From AP-15 sp963812675 (lineage in GTDB: Bacteria; Pseudomonadota; Alphaproteobacteria; ATCC43930; CGMCC-115725), in assembly GCA_963812675.1 (NCBI GenBank), contig CAWEWR010000028.1, positions 197,295 to 261,294 of the forward strand: a stretch of DNA of 64,000 bases, written 5' to 3'. The notes below the pieces were generated by a model, which did not search any database, was not told where the DNA came from, and saw only the letters and a list, made by a program, of their open reading frames with translations. The first letter of the stretch is position 1, and each line of letters opens with the position of its first letter. Below are positions 16,914 to 26,155 of this stretch, one piece after another. Position numbers and translations under genes: made by a program.

Positions 16914-19900
16914 TCAAATATCGTGCACGTCGACGATGCCCGGAAGGGATTTGACGGCGGCGCGGGTTTGGGCACCCACCTTGAAGCCGCCGGGGATGGC
17001 AATTTCGACTTCGCGGGCGGGAAGATCGAGAACGACCGTGACGCGGCCGCGGCCGCCGGCCTCGCGGGCGATGACGCTCTTGAGGCTGGAGAGCGCCCGG
17101 GCTTCGCCGATGAAGACCCGCAAGCCCGCGGCGGCATGGGCGACGACCGTGTCGAGCGGCTCGAGCTTTTGCGCGGTGAGCCTCAGAGTTTCCTCCTCGT
17201 TGCGGACATCGATCGTGACGACGAGCGGCTGGCCGGAATCGAGCAGGGCCCGCGCCTCTCTCAATGTTTCCGAAAACAACATCACCTCGAAGGTGCCGCT
17301 CGGGTCGGACATCTGGACAAAGGCGAAGCGGTTGCCGCGCCCGGATGTGCGTTCCTTGCGGCCGACGACGATGCCGGCAAGCTTGAAACGGTTCGTCGGG
17401 TTAGCTGCGAGACCGGCCGGCAGATCGGCATATCGAATAATGCCGGCGCGTTCGAGGCTCTTCCTGTAAGGGTCGAGCGGATGGCTCGACAGGTAAAAGC
17501 CGATCGCCGCGAATTCTTGCTGCAGCCGCTCGACCGGCGGCCAGTCGGCAACCAGGGGCAATGACGGGCGAGGCGCAAAGCTCGGATCGATGCCGGCGAA
17601 GAGGCTTTCCTGGCGGCTCTCGCGCTCCTCCGCGGCGAGGCTCGCCTGGCGCAGCAATTGCTCCGCCGCGGCAAAGGTCTGCGCCCGGTTCGGGTTGAGG
17701 CTGTCGAAGGCGCCGGCCTTGGCGAGGCTCTCGAATTGGCGGCGGTTGAAGCTCTTGGCGTCGAGACGCCGCGAGAAGTCCGCGAGATCCTTGAACCGCC
17801 CCCGCGCGTTGCGTTCGGCGACAAGCTCGGCCATGGCCTGCGCACCGACCCCCTTTACGGCGGCAAGCGCATAGCGGATCGCAGGTTTGCCGCTCTTCTG
17901 ATCCTGTTCGACTGCGAACGCCACGTCGGAACGGTTGATGTCCGGCGGCAGCAATCGAATGCCGAGCCGGTTCAGCTCTTGCCGGAAGACGTTGAGCTTG
18001 TCGGTATTGCCGAGGTCGAGCGTCATCGATGCAGCGAGAAACTCGACCGGATAGTTCGCCTTGAGATAAGCGGTTTGATAGGTGATCAGCGCATAGGCCG
18101 CGGCATGCGGTTTGTTGAAGCCGTAGCCGGCAAATTTGGCCATCTGATCGAAGATTAGCTCGGCCCGCTCCCTCTCGACACCGCGCGCCATGGCCCCTTC
18201 GACGAACTGCTGGCGTTGCGCGTCCATCTCCGACTGGATCTTCTTCCCCATCGCGCGCCGCAAGAGGTCAGCACTGCCGAGCGTATAGCCGGCCAAGACC
18301 TGGGCTATCTGCATGACCTGCTCTTGATAGGTCATGACGCCATAGGTTGCGTTCAGGATCGGTTCGAGCGCCGGATGCAGGTAATTGGGCGCTTCCTCGC
18401 CGTGCTTCACCGCAATGTAGCGCGGGATGTTCTCCATCGGGCCGGGCCGGTACAGCGCATTGGCAGCGATGATGTCCTCGAAACGGTCCGGGCGCAGCCG
18501 TCTCAGCATGTCTCGCACGCCTGCACCTTCGACCTGGAACACTCCGACAGTATCGCCGCCGCTCAAAAGGCCAAAACTTGGGCGATCGTCGAGCGGCAGA
18601 TTGGCAAGGTCGAGCGCGATCCCGCGCGCTCTCAACAACTCGAGGCACCGCGCCAGCACTGTCAGAGTCTTCAGTCCGAGGAAATCGAATTTGACGAGGC
18701 CGGCGAGTTCGACCCATTTCATGTTGAACTGGGTCGCCGGAATGTCGGAGCGAGGGTCGCGATAGAGCGGCACCAATTCGACCAACGGACGATCGCCGAT
18801 CACGACACCCGCGGCGTGCGTCGAGGCATGCCGGTACAGGCCTTCGAGCTTCAATGCGATCGTGATCAGCCGGGCGACGCTCTCGTCGGTGTCGCGCTGC
18901 TGCTGCAGAGCCGGTTCGGCGGCGAGCGCCTGTTCGAGGGTGACCGGATGGGCGGGATTGTTCGGGACGAGTTTGCAGAGGCGATCGACCTGGCCGTAGG
19001 GCATGGCGAGCACCCGGCCAACGTCGCGCAATACGGCGCGGGCCTGCAACTTGCCGAAGGTGATGATCTGCGCGACCCTATCGCGGCCGTATTTCTGTTG
19101 GACGTAGCGGATCACCTCGTCGCGCCGGTCCTGGCAGAAATCGATGTCGAAATCCGGCATCGACACCCGCTCGGGGTTGAGGAACCGCTCGAACAGGAGC
19201 CCGAAACGCAGCGGGTCGAGATCGGTGATCGTCAAGGCCCAGGCGACGACCGAGCCGGCTCCGGAGCCGCGCCCGGGGCCGACCGGGATCCCCTGGCGCT
19301 TGGCCCACTGGATGAAGTCGGCGACGATCAGGAAGTAGCCGGCAAATCCCATTCCGATGATCGTGCCGAGCTCGAATTCGAGACGGTCACGGTAGGGTCT
19401 GATGACCTCTTCCGGTTGCGGACCCAGCGCCGCCAGCCGGGCTTCGAGTCCGGCGAGAGCGGCGCGGCGCAATGCTGTCTCTTCGTCGACGCCTTCATTG
19501 CTGGTGAAGGCGGGCAGGATCGGCTGGCGCGGCTGCGGGATGAAGGCGCAGCGCCGAGCAATGACGAGCGTGTTGTCGCAGGCCTCGGGCAGGTCGGCAA
19601 AAACCTCGCGCATTTCTGCCGCCGGCCGGAAATAGTGGGAGCGCGTCAGCCGCTTGCGGTCGGCATCCGCCACGACCGTGCCCTGCGCGATGCAGAGCAG
19701 CGCGTCATGCGCCTCATAAAAGTCGTGGTCGGGGAAATAGACATCATTGGTTGCGACCAATGGCAAGCCGTGACGGTACGCCAGGTCGATCAGGCCCGGC
19801 TCGGACCGGGCCTCGTCGGCCGTGCCATGCCGCGTCAGCTCGACATAGAGCCGGTTCGGAAACGCCGTCGCGAGGTCGCTTAGCACCGCCTCGGCGGCTT

Positions 19901-20372
19901 CGGCCTGCCCCTCGGCGAGGAGCCGCCCGACGAGACCCTTCGCGCCGCCTGTCAGGCAAAGCAGCCCCCCGCTGGCGCCAGCCAGATCGGAGCGCCCGAG
20001 CGACGGCTCGTTCGGCGCTTCACCAGCGAGATAGGATTGGCTCACCAGCCGCAGGAGATTGCGATAGCCCTCCTCATTCTGGGCGAGCAGCACGATGCGA
20101 TCCGGCTCGGATATAGCCCGGCCCAGCCGGCTCCCTCCCTCCCGATCGCCGCGCTCGACCGCGATGTCGCAGCCGATGATCGGTTGCACCCCGGCGGCGC
20201 TGCAAGTTGTGGCGAATTCGAGCGCGCCGAACAGGTTGCCGATGTCGGTGATCGCGACTGCCGGCATCCGCTCGGCCTTGCACAGCCCGACCAGCTCCTT
20301 GATCCGGATCGCACCGGCTGAGAGCGAATAGGCGGTATGAACGCGAAGGTGGACGAAATTGGCGAGCGGCAT
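16914..20372 (-). CDS. dnaE: DNA polymerase III alpha subunit
   Basis: At 1152 residues the length is normal for DnaE1. An N-terminal PHP domain starts with NFVHLRVHTAYS. The palm domain has catalytic Asp in MPDFDIDF (D409 and D411) and in KFDFLGLKTL. The fingers region includes KKIQSEMD and PHAAAYALITYQTAY. The C-terminal part has helix-hairpin-helix and OB-fold regions (KLAGIVVGRKERTSGRGNRF). The protein is the replicative polymerase core, working with the beta clamp and DnaX complex. It follows lolD on the same strand after about 170 bases, in the order proS-lolC-lolD-dnaE frequent in alphaproteobacteria. Confidence 0.97.
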   Translation of the reverse strand: MPLANFVHLRVHTAYSLSAGAIRIKELVGLCKAERMPAVAITDIGNLFGALEFATTCSAAGVQPIIGCDIAVERGDREGGSRLGRAISEPDRIVLLAQNEEGYRNLLRLVSQSYLAGEAPNEPSLGRSDLAGASGGLLCLTGGAKGLVGRLLAEGQAEAAEAVLSDLATAFPNRLYVELTRHGTADEARSEPGLIDLAYRHGLPLVATNDVYFPDHDFYEAHDALLCIAQGTVVADADRKRLTRSHYFRPAAEMREVFADLPEACDNTLVIARRCAFIPQPRQPILPAFTSNEGVDEETALRRAALAGLEARLAALGPQPEEVIRPYRDRLEFELGTIIGMGFAGYFLIVADFIQWAKRQGIPVGPGRGSGAGSVVAWALTITDLDPLRFGLLFERFLNPERVSMPDFDIDFCQDRRDEVIRYVQQKYGRDRVAQIITFGKLQARAVLRDVGRVLAMPYGQVDRLCKLVPNNPAHPVTLEQALAAEPALQQQRDTDESVARLITIALKLEGLYRHASTHAAGVVIGDRPLVELVPLYRDPRSDIPATQFNMKWVELAGLVKFDFLGLKTLTVLARCLELLRARGIALDLANLPLDDRPSFGLLSGGDTVGVFQVEGAGVRDMLRRLRPDRFEDIIAANALYRPGPMENIPRYIAVKHGEEAPNYLHPALEPILNATYGVMTYQEQVMQIAQVLAGYTLGSADLLRRAMGKKIQSEMDAQRQQFVEGAMARGVERERAELIFDQMAKFAGYGFNKPHAAAYALITYQTAYLKANYPVEFLAASMTLDLGNTDKLNVFRQELNRLGIRLLPPDINRSDVAFAVEQDQKSGKPAIRYALAAVKGVGAQAMAELVAERNARGRFKDLADFSRRLDAKSFNRRQFESLAKAGAFDSLNPNRAQTFAAAEQLLRQASLAAEERESRQESLFAGIDPSFAPRPSLPLVADWPPVERLQQEFAAIGFYLSSHPLDPYRKSLERAGIIRYADLPAGLAANPTNRFKLAGIVVGRKERTSGRGNRFAFVQMSDPSGTFEVMLFSETLREARALLDSGQPLVVTIDVRNEEETLRLTAQKLEPLDTVVAHAAAGLRVFIGEARALSSLKSVIAREAGGRGRVTVVLDLPAREVEIAIPGGFKVGAQTRAAVKSLPGIVDVHDI

Positions 20373-20543
20373 CCCACCAGCATCGCATATCTGGCGCCGC
20401 CCGTCAGCTCCGCGGCCGGAAAGTCAAGCAAACAGCCGAGCCATCGTTAACAGGAGCAGCTGTGGCGGGGATTTAGGATTCGCCGGGACCCTGCCCCGCC
20501 GCGCTCCGCTAGGCCGTACGGCGCCGCTTTTTTCCGATTAAAT

Positions 20544-21260
20544 TCAACGGCGCGGCTTCACCCTTCCGTCTTCGAGCCCGACGATGCGGTCGAGGCGACG
20601 GGCGAGTTCGAGGTTGTGGGTGGCGATCAGCGCGGCCAGGCCGGTATGGCGCACAAGGTCCAGCAGCGTCCTCAGCACATCGTCGCCTGTCGCGTGGTCG
20701 AGGTTGCCGGTCGGTTCGTCGGCCAGCAGGATCCGGGGGTCGTTGGCGAGAGCGCGGACGATCGCGACGCGCTGCTGCTCGCCGCCCGACAGCCGCGCCG
20801 GGCGGTGCCGGGCGCGCGGCGCGAGGCCGACGCGGTCGAGTAGTTCGGCGGCCTTGCCTCGGGCGCGGCCGCGCGCGACGCCGGCGATCATCTGCGGCAG
20901 CATGACGTTTTCGAGTGCCGAGAATTCCGGCAGCAAATGGTGAAATTGGTAAACAAAACCGATCTCCGAGCGCCGCAGCAATGTGCGGCGTTCCTCCGAC
21001 AGGCTGCCGCAATCTTCGCCGCCGATCAGCACCGCGCCGCCATCGGGGCGTTCGAGCAATCCTGCGACATGCAGCAATGTCGACTTGCCGGCGCCCGACG
21101 GACCAACCAGCGCGACGATCTCGCCCGGCCGCAGCACGAGATCGATGCCGTTCAGCACCCGGAGCTCGGTTCCGGCCAGCCGGAAGACGCGGCGCACGTC
21201 ACGCAATTCGAGGGCTGGTGCCGCCATCACCCGCGTCGTCGCGAGGGCCTCCATCCTCAT
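20544..21260 (-). CDS. lolD: lipoprotein-releasing ABC transporter ATPase LolD
   Basis: A 238-residue ABC ATPase with Walker A GPSGAGKST, Q-loop FVYQFHHLLPEFSALENVM, signature LSGGEQQR, Walker B ILLADEP followed by TGNLD, and H-loop ATHN. The Q-loop region and its neighbour encoding a LolC/E-type permease identify LolD. With the permease it extracts lipoproteins from the inner membrane for LolA. The ATG at 21260 has a GAGAGGGG element 4 bases upstream that lies in a palindromic repeat. The ATG at 21227 (MAAPALELRDV) is an alternative that would match family length. Confidence 0.95.
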   Translation of the reverse strand: MRMEALATTRVMAAPALELRDVRRVFRLAGTELRVLNGIDLVLRPGEIVALVGPSGAGKSTLLHVAGLLERPDGGAVLIGGEDCGSLSEERRTLLRRSEIGFVYQFHHLLPEFSALENVMLPQMIAGVARGRARGKAAELLDRVGLAPRARHRPARLSGGEQQRVAIVRALANDPRILLADEPTGNLDHATGDDVLRTLLDLVRHTGLAALIATHNLELARRLDRIVGLEDGRVKPRR

Positions 21261-21263
21261 AAA

Positions 21264-21404
21264 GCCCCTCTCCGCCCTTTAGGAGGGAGAGGGAGGGGCC
21301 CGGTCGCGGCAGCGACGGGGAGGGTGAGGTGGGCAAAGCCGTGTCCTGGATCGGACACCCCCCTCACCCCGACCCTCTCCCCCCGCAAGCGGTGGGCGAG
21401 GGGG
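21264..21404. repeat. two-part G+C-rich palindromic repeat, copy 1
   Basis: A composite of two C-rich/G-rich palindromes joined by about 50 bases. It starts with CCCTCTCCGCCCTTTAGGAG and ends with a part centred on CCCCGCAAGCGG. The reverse complement of 57768-57904 aligns along its whole length, so the two are inverted copies of one element. It fills the lolC-lolD spacer and reaches the ribosome binding site of lolD. Confidence 0.85.
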
Positions 21405-21427
21405 ATAAAGGCGGCAGGCATGAGTGC

Positions 21428-22672
21428 TTACTCGTAGCGCAGAGCTTCGACCGGGTCGAGCCGGGCGGCGCGCCAGGAAGGATAGAGTGTGGCGAGGAAC
21501 GAGAGAGCGAGCGCCATGATTACAACGGCGGCGACCTCGCCGGTGTCGATGCGCGCCGGAATGCGGGTGAAGAAATAAATCTCGGCGGCAAACAGATCGG
21601 TGCCGATGATTCGTTGGATTGCTTGCCGGATCGCTTCGATATTGTCGGTGAAGACGAGACCGAGGACAAACCCGGCGATTGTGCCGATCACTCCGATGCT
21701 GGCGCCGCTCAGCACGAAGATGCGCAGGATCATCGCGCGCGAGGCCCCCATCGTGCGCAGGATCGCGATGTCGCGCCCCTTGTCCTTCACCATCATGATC
21801 ATGCTGGAGATGATGTTGAACGCGGCAACGACGATGATCAGCGTCAGGATCAGGAACATCACATTACGCTCGATCTCGACCGCATTGAACAGGCTCGAAT
21901 TGGCCTGTTGCCAGTCGACGATCCGGACACGGCCGGCGAGCGCGGCTGTTATAAGTCGGCGCTGCTCGCGCACCCGATCGGGGTCGGCGGTGAAGATTTC
22001 GAGGCTGGAGACCGCCTGGGGCAAGCGGAAGAACAGCTGCGCCGCGTCGAGCGGCGCATAGATAAAGCTGTTGTCGTATTCGTACATGCCGACGTTGAAC
22101 AGCGCGACGACATGGTAGGTCTTGACGCGCGGCATCGTGCCGAATGCCGTGGCGGTCCCCTCCGGCGAAAGCAGAGTGATCGGGCTGCCGGCGGCGAGCC
22201 CGAGCCGGCGCGCCAGCCGGTCGCCGACCGCGACGCCGTCGTCGCTAAAATCGGCGAGCGGGCCCTGGATGATGTGGTCCGCCAGCAATGGCAATGAGCG
22301 CAGATCGTCAGGTCGGATGCCGCGCACCAGCGCGCCCGCGGCACCAGAATCCGAGGTCGCCATCACCTGACCCTCGACGATCGGGATGACCCGCACGACC
22401 CCGGGAATTTCGCGGACCTTCTGGGCCGCGGCATCGAAATCGCCGAGCCCGCCGCTTAGGGCGTAGACCCCGAGATCGCCGTTGAGCCCGAGGATGCGGG
22501 CGAGCAGGTCGGCGCGAAACCCGTTCATTACCGACATGACGATGATCAAAGTGGCGACGCCGAGCGCGATGCCGAGCAGCGAAAAGATTGCAATGACCGA
22601 TACGAACCCTTCCTGCCGCCGCGCCCGCAGATAACGGAACGCGACCATCCGCTCGAAGGCGCCGAAAATCAC
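21428..22672 (-). CDS. lolC: lipoprotein-releasing ABC transporter permease, LolC/LolE family
   Basis: A 414-residue permease starting at the GTG at 22672 after GGGAGG. TM1 is near residues 23-45 (SVIAIFSLLGIALGVATLIIV), followed by a large MacB-like periplasmic domain and three C-terminal TM segments (FLILTLIIVVAAFNIISSM, GVIGTIAGFVLGLVF and AAVVIMALALSFLATLYPSW). The C-terminus RLDPVEALRYE is the family signature. Alphaproteobacteria usually have one LolC/E-like (LolF) permease forming a homodimer with LolD. It lies between proS and lolD on the same strand. Confidence 0.95.
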   Translation of the reverse strand: MIFGAFERMVAFRYLRARRQEGFVSVIAIFSLLGIALGVATLIIVMSVMNGFRADLLARILGLNGDLGVYALSGGLGDFDAAAQKVREIPGVVRVIPIVEGQVMATSDSGAAGALVRGIRPDDLRSLPLLADHIIQGPLADFSDDGVAVGDRLARRLGLAAGSPITLLSPEGTATAFGTMPRVKTYHVVALFNVGMYEYDNSFIYAPLDAAQLFFRLPQAVSSLEIFTADPDRVREQRRLITAALAGRVRIVDWQQANSSLFNAVEIERNVMFLILTLIIVVAAFNIISSMIMMVKDKGRDIAILRTMGASRAMILRIFVLSGASIGVIGTIAGFVLGLVFTDNIEAIRQAIQRIIGTDLFAAEIYFFTRIPARIDTGEVAAVVIMALALSFLATLYPSWRAARLDPVEALRYE

Positions 22673-22682
22673 AACGCCTCCC

Positions 22683-22785
22683 GTCGCCCCCGCGAAAGCG
22701 GGCGCCCAGAGCCTGCCCCTGGCTTGAACAGGGGGCTGCCGACGTGCCCTGGGATCCCTGGGTTCCCGCTTTCGCGGGAATGACG
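22683..22785. repeat. inverted-repeat element of the CCCGCGAAAGCGGG type
   Basis: The arms at about 22681-22702 and 22764-22785 are inverted copies, each holding CCCGCGAAAGCGGG or its complement, with CGTC ends. About 60 bases of GC-rich sequence separate them. It fills the proS-lolC spacer. A related element lies at 56286-56372. Such elements are abundant in alphaproteobacterial spacers. Confidence 0.75.
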
Positions 22786-22786
22786 A

Positions 22787-24115
22787 CTACGGCTTGGCAC
22801 GATCTGCGGTCAGCTGATCGAGGGCGGCCTCGACCGAGATGTCCCGCCGTTCGCCCGAGCGGCGGTGCTTGAGCTCGACCGTCCCGGCGGCGAGGCCGCG
22901 CGGGCCGATGACGAGCTGGTCGGGCAGGCCGATCAGATCCATTGTCGCGAATTTGGCGCCCGGCGATTCGTCGCGGTCGTCGTAGAGCACCTCGACCCCG
23001 GCGGCGAGCAATTTGCCGTATAGATCGTCGGCAGCCTCGCGGCAGCGCTTGTCGGCCGGCCGCAGATTGATCAGGCCGACGCGGAACGGCGCGACGCTCT
23101 GCGGCCAGATGATCCCCGCATCGTCGTGGTTGGCTTCGATCAGTGCGCCGGGCAGGCGGGACACTCCGATGCCGTAAGAACCCATCTGTAGCGGAACCGC
23201 CGCGCCGTCGGGACGGGTGACAATGGCCTGCATCGGTCGCGAATACTTATCGCCAAAGTAAAAGATGTGGCCGACCTCTTGGCCACGCGCAGATACGAGT
23301 TCCGCCTCCGGGGTCGGACACCTAGCTGGATCATGCTTTTCGTCGGTCGCAGCATAGGAGGCGGTCCAATGCTGAAAAATCGGTTCGAGGTCTCCCTGGT
23401 AATCAACCTCAACGACGGGAATGTCAGTCTCAAGCCAGCGGCGATCGAAAAACACGTCGCTCTCACCGGCATCAGCGAGGATGATGAATTCGTGCGAGAG
23501 GTCGCCGCCGATCGGTCCGGGATCAGCCTGCATCGGGATCGCCTTCAGCCCCATGCGGGCAAAGGTCCGCAGATAGGCGACGAACATCTTGTTGTAGGAC
23601 TGCTTGGCCCCCACCATGTCGAGGTCGAAGCTGTAGGCGTCCTTCATCAAGAACTCGCGCCCTCGTATGACGCCAAAGCGCGGCCGCACCTCGTCGCGGA
23701 ATTTCCACTGGATGTGGTAGAGCAGCTTCGGCAGGTCGCGATAGCTCTTGATCGAGGCGCGGACGATCTCGGTCACCTGCTCCTCGTTGGTCGGCCCGTA
23801 CAGCATCTCGCGATCGTGGCGGTCGCGGATCCGCAGCATCTCCTTGCCGTAATCGTCATAGCGCCCGCTCTCGCGCCACAATTCGGCCGGCTGCATGGTC
23901 GGCATTAGGATCTCCAATGCCCCGGCGCGGTCCTGTTCCTCGCGCACGATGCGCTCGACCTTTTTGAGGACGCGCAAACCGAGCGGCAGCCACGAATAAA
24001 TCCCGGCGCTCGACTGCCGGATCATCCCGGCGCGCAGCATCAGCCGGTGCGAGACGATCTGCGCCTCGCTCGGGTTCTCGCGCAGCACCGGCAGAAAATA
24101 TTCGGAAAGACGCAT
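22787..24115 (-). CDS. proS: prolyl-tRNA synthetase (short alphaproteobacterial type)
   Basis: A 442-residue class II synthetase. Motif 2 is FRDEVRPRFGVIRGREF, motif 3 is GSYGIGVSRLPGA and GPTNEEQVTEIVR lies before motif 2. The C-terminal anticodon-binding domain includes DDRDESPGAKFATMDLIGLP. The inserted editing domain of the longer bacterial ProRS is absent, typical of alphaproteobacterial ProRS. The ATG at 24115 (MRLSEYF) is preferred over an in-frame TTG at 24118. It charges tRNA-Pro in the cytoplasm and probably leads the transcript into lolC-lolD. Confidence 0.96.
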   Translation of the reverse strand: MRLSEYFLPVLRENPSEAQIVSHRLMLRAGMIRQSSAGIYSWLPLGLRVLKKVERIVREEQDRAGALEILMPTMQPAELWRESGRYDDYGKEMLRIRDRHDREMLYGPTNEEQVTEIVRASIKSYRDLPKLLYHIQWKFRDEVRPRFGVIRGREFLMKDAYSFDLDMVGAKQSYNKMFVAYLRTFARMGLKAIPMQADPGPIGGDLSHEFIILADAGESDVFFDRRWLETDIPVVEVDYQGDLEPIFQHWTASYAATDEKHDPARCPTPEAELVSARGQEVGHIFYFGDKYSRPMQAIVTRPDGAAVPLQMGSYGIGVSRLPGALIEANHDDAGIIWPQSVAPFRVGLINLRPADKRCREAADDLYGKLLAAGVEVLYDDRDESPGAKFATMDLIGLPDQLVIGPRGLAAGTVELKHRRSGERRDISVEAALDQLTADRAKP

Positions 24116-24322
24116 CAAACCTCACCCCGGCGGATCGGGCGGCGCACTCTAGGGAAGAGAACGGGGCGTGTCCATCGACCCGCCGGTCGCGGTCAGTTCG
24201 CGGCAGCGGCAACTCACCACAAATTTCCTTAAAATTCGCGTGACGTCAGCGGGTCCGCGCGGGTAAGATCAATTTCTACCCAGGGAGTCATGCCGCCCGA
24301 GTTTAGGGAGGAAGCGACTAAC

Positions 24323-24356
24323 GCGAAGAGGCAGGCCCATCGCCTGCCTCTTTCGC
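24323..24356 (+). terminator. strong hairpin in the leader of the aminotransferase gene
   Basis: Arms GCGAAGAGGCAGGC (24323-24336) and GCCTGCCTCTTTCGC (24342-24356) pair with one bulged base and a 5-base loop, followed by a short T-rich run. It lies about 95 bases before the aminotransferase ATG, between divergent genes, so it does not end a known upstream gene. It may be an attenuator, the 3' end of a small RNA, or part of a structured leader. A weaker hairpin, GGGTA/TACCC, lies upstream at about 24261-24281. Confidence 0.55.
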
Positions 24357-24451
24357 ATTTGGGTAATAGCTCTGGCAACACTGCCGCAGGACGCGGACCG
24401 GACGCGCCCGGCGTATAAACGCAGCGCATAGAAAGGAACTGGAGATTGAAG

Positions 24452-25633
24452 ATGGCGGTCAGTCGTGGGTACCATTTCTATCAAAATCCCGGGCCGACCA
24501 ATATCCCGGACCGCGTCCTGCGGGCGATGGACCGCGGGGCGATCGACTTCACCGCGGCGCAGTTCAAGGCGATTGCCGAGGAATGCTTCGCCGGCCTGAA
24601 GCGCGTGTTCAAGACCGACCAGACCATTCTCTCCTATACCGCCTCGGGACACGGCGCCTGGGAGGCGGCGCTGGTCAATCTGTTCTCGCCCGGCGACAAG
24701 GTGCTGGTCGTCGAAAGCGGCTATTTCTCGCTCAATTGGGGGATGCGCGCCGAGGCATTCGGGCTCGAAGTCGAGACATTGCCCAATGACTGGCGCAGCG
24801 CCGTTGGTGCGGCCAAGCTCGAAAGCCGGCTGCGCGAGGATCGCGAGCATGCACTCAAGGCGGTCCTGGTGGTGCACAACGAGACCTCGACCGGCGTGCT
24901 AAACGACATAGCCGGGTTGCGGCGCGCGATCGATGCCGCCAAGCATCCGGCGCTGTTTCTCGTCGACGTGATCTCGTCCCTGGCGTCGATGGATTTCCGC
25001 ATGGACGAATGGGGCGTCGACGTCGTGGTCGCCGGCTCGCAGAAGGGGCTGATGCTGCCGACCGGAATGGCGTTTACCGGGGTCAGCACCCGCGCTATCG
25101 CCGCGAGCGCGGAAGCGAAGCTGCCGCGGGTCTATTGGGATTGGCGGCGGCTGCTCGGCGAAGCCTCGCAGGCTTATTGGAACGGCACCGCGCCAGTGCA
25201 TTTCTTTTATGGACTGCAAGAGGCGCTGCGCATGATCGAGGAAGAGGGGCTCGACAATATCTTTGCGCGCCATCATCGCCTCGCCGAGGCGACCCGGCGC
25301 GCGGTGCGGGTCTGGCGGCAGAACGACGGACCCGAAATCTTCGCCATCGACCCGCGGGCGCAATCCGACTCGATCACCGCCGTGCAGGTGCCCGAGGGCT
25401 ATGACGCCGACAGGGTCCGCCAGCTCTGCCTCGACAAGTTCAACGTGTCGCTCGGCGGCGGGCTCGACCGGCTCAAGGGCCACGTTTTCCGCATCGGCCA
25501 TCTCGGCGATCTGAACGAGCCGATGATCCTCGGCGCCCTCGCCGCCGTTGAAATGGCGCTCGAACTATCCGGCGTGCCGCACGGCAAAGGCGGCGTCGCC
25601 GCCGCCATGGATTACCTTGTGGCGGCCGAGTAA
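24452..25633 (+). CDS. class V aminotransferase, serine/alanine-glyoxylate type
   Basis: A 393-residue fold-type I PLP enzyme. It begins with NPGPTNIPDRVLRAM, has SGHGAWEAALVNLFSPGDKV and the PLP phosphate region, an Asp in LFLVDVISSL, and the Schiff-base Lys in GSQKGLMLPTG (K198). The C-terminal domain ends with FRIGHLGDLNEPMILGAL. This matches alanine-glyoxylate and serine-glyoxylate aminotransferases (SgaA-like), which feed the serine cycle or photorespiratory-type glyoxylate use. GGAG lies 7 bases before the ATG at 24452. No other serine-cycle gene is nearby, so the role is unproven. Confidence 0.88.
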   Translation: MAVSRGYHFYQNPGPTNIPDRVLRAMDRGAIDFTAAQFKAIAEECFAGLKRVFKTDQTILSYTASGHGAWEAALVNLFSPGDKVLVVESGYFSLNWGMRAEAFGLEVETLPNDWRSAVGAAKLESRLREDREHALKAVLVVHNETSTGVLNDIAGLRRAIDAAKHPALFLVDVISSLASMDFRMDEWGVDVVVAGSQKGLMLPTGMAFTGVSTRAIAASAEAKLPRVYWDWRRLLGEASQAYWNGTAPVHFFYGLQEALRMIEEEGLDNIFARHHRLAEATRRAVRVWRQNDGPEIFAIDPRAQSDSITAVQVPEGYDADRVRQLCLDKFNVSLGGGLDRLKGHVFRIGHLGDLNEPMILGALAAVEMALELSGVPHGKGGVAAAMDYLVAAE

Positions 25634-26155
25634 CGCCAGGAGAACCGCATCCGCAGCGAATTATCAGCCATGGAGATCTCGGCTTCCATAGAAATCCTCA
25701 GCCGCCGATGGTTCTGCGTCGGAAACAGCGACGACGACGCCAAATCGAGAACCCGACACCACCGCCAGAAACGATTTCAACCCGGACCTCAGTGAGATTT
25801 TCTTTCACCATATCATACCACGACGATCGAGCGTGTCAATTCAACAAATACCGTTAGAGCATATCGCAAACAACAATTACTCAGCCGGCCGCCCATACTC
25901 GGTTATCCAGCACACCGGTATACCGGCGATGGCATCGCGGCGCGAAAACCGCGAATTTGCCTTGGACCAGAATCCAAGCCTTGACAGCCGCGCTCTTCGG
26001 GGCCCGGTTTCTGTCAATATTGGATAGCCAAGCACCTGCTTCCTCTATAAATTTAATTTCAAATTTCGACTGCCGGCCAGACTGGCGAAGCGCCGTCTGC
26101 TACGCTCCATCGCTCGCGGAAACAGCGGCTGCCCGCAATCGATGGGGAGGTGATG
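25634..26155 (+). other. spacer without a supported gene
   Basis: This stretch of about 520 bases is comparatively A+T-rich and has no convincing coding frame. A 7-base inverted repeat TTGACAG/CTGTCAA lies near 25980 and 26012. GGGGAGG at 26144-26150 is the ribosome binding site of the lipoprotein gene. Confidence 0.5.

Noticed and set aside
20509..20543. GC-rich hairpin with T run as a lolD terminator
   Set aside because: The T run is on the plus strand, whereas lolD and dnaE are on the minus strand, so it would not end their transcript.
24290..24418. Possible 42-codon leader peptide before the aminotransferase gene
   Set aside because: The Shine-Dalgarno to ATG spacing is only two bases and there is no run of Gly or Ser codons placed as in classical attenuation; mentioned only within the leader finding.
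25833..26027. 64-codon frame in the spacer before the lipoprotein gene
   Set aside because: Low-complexity spacer sequence without a start signal or conserved motif.
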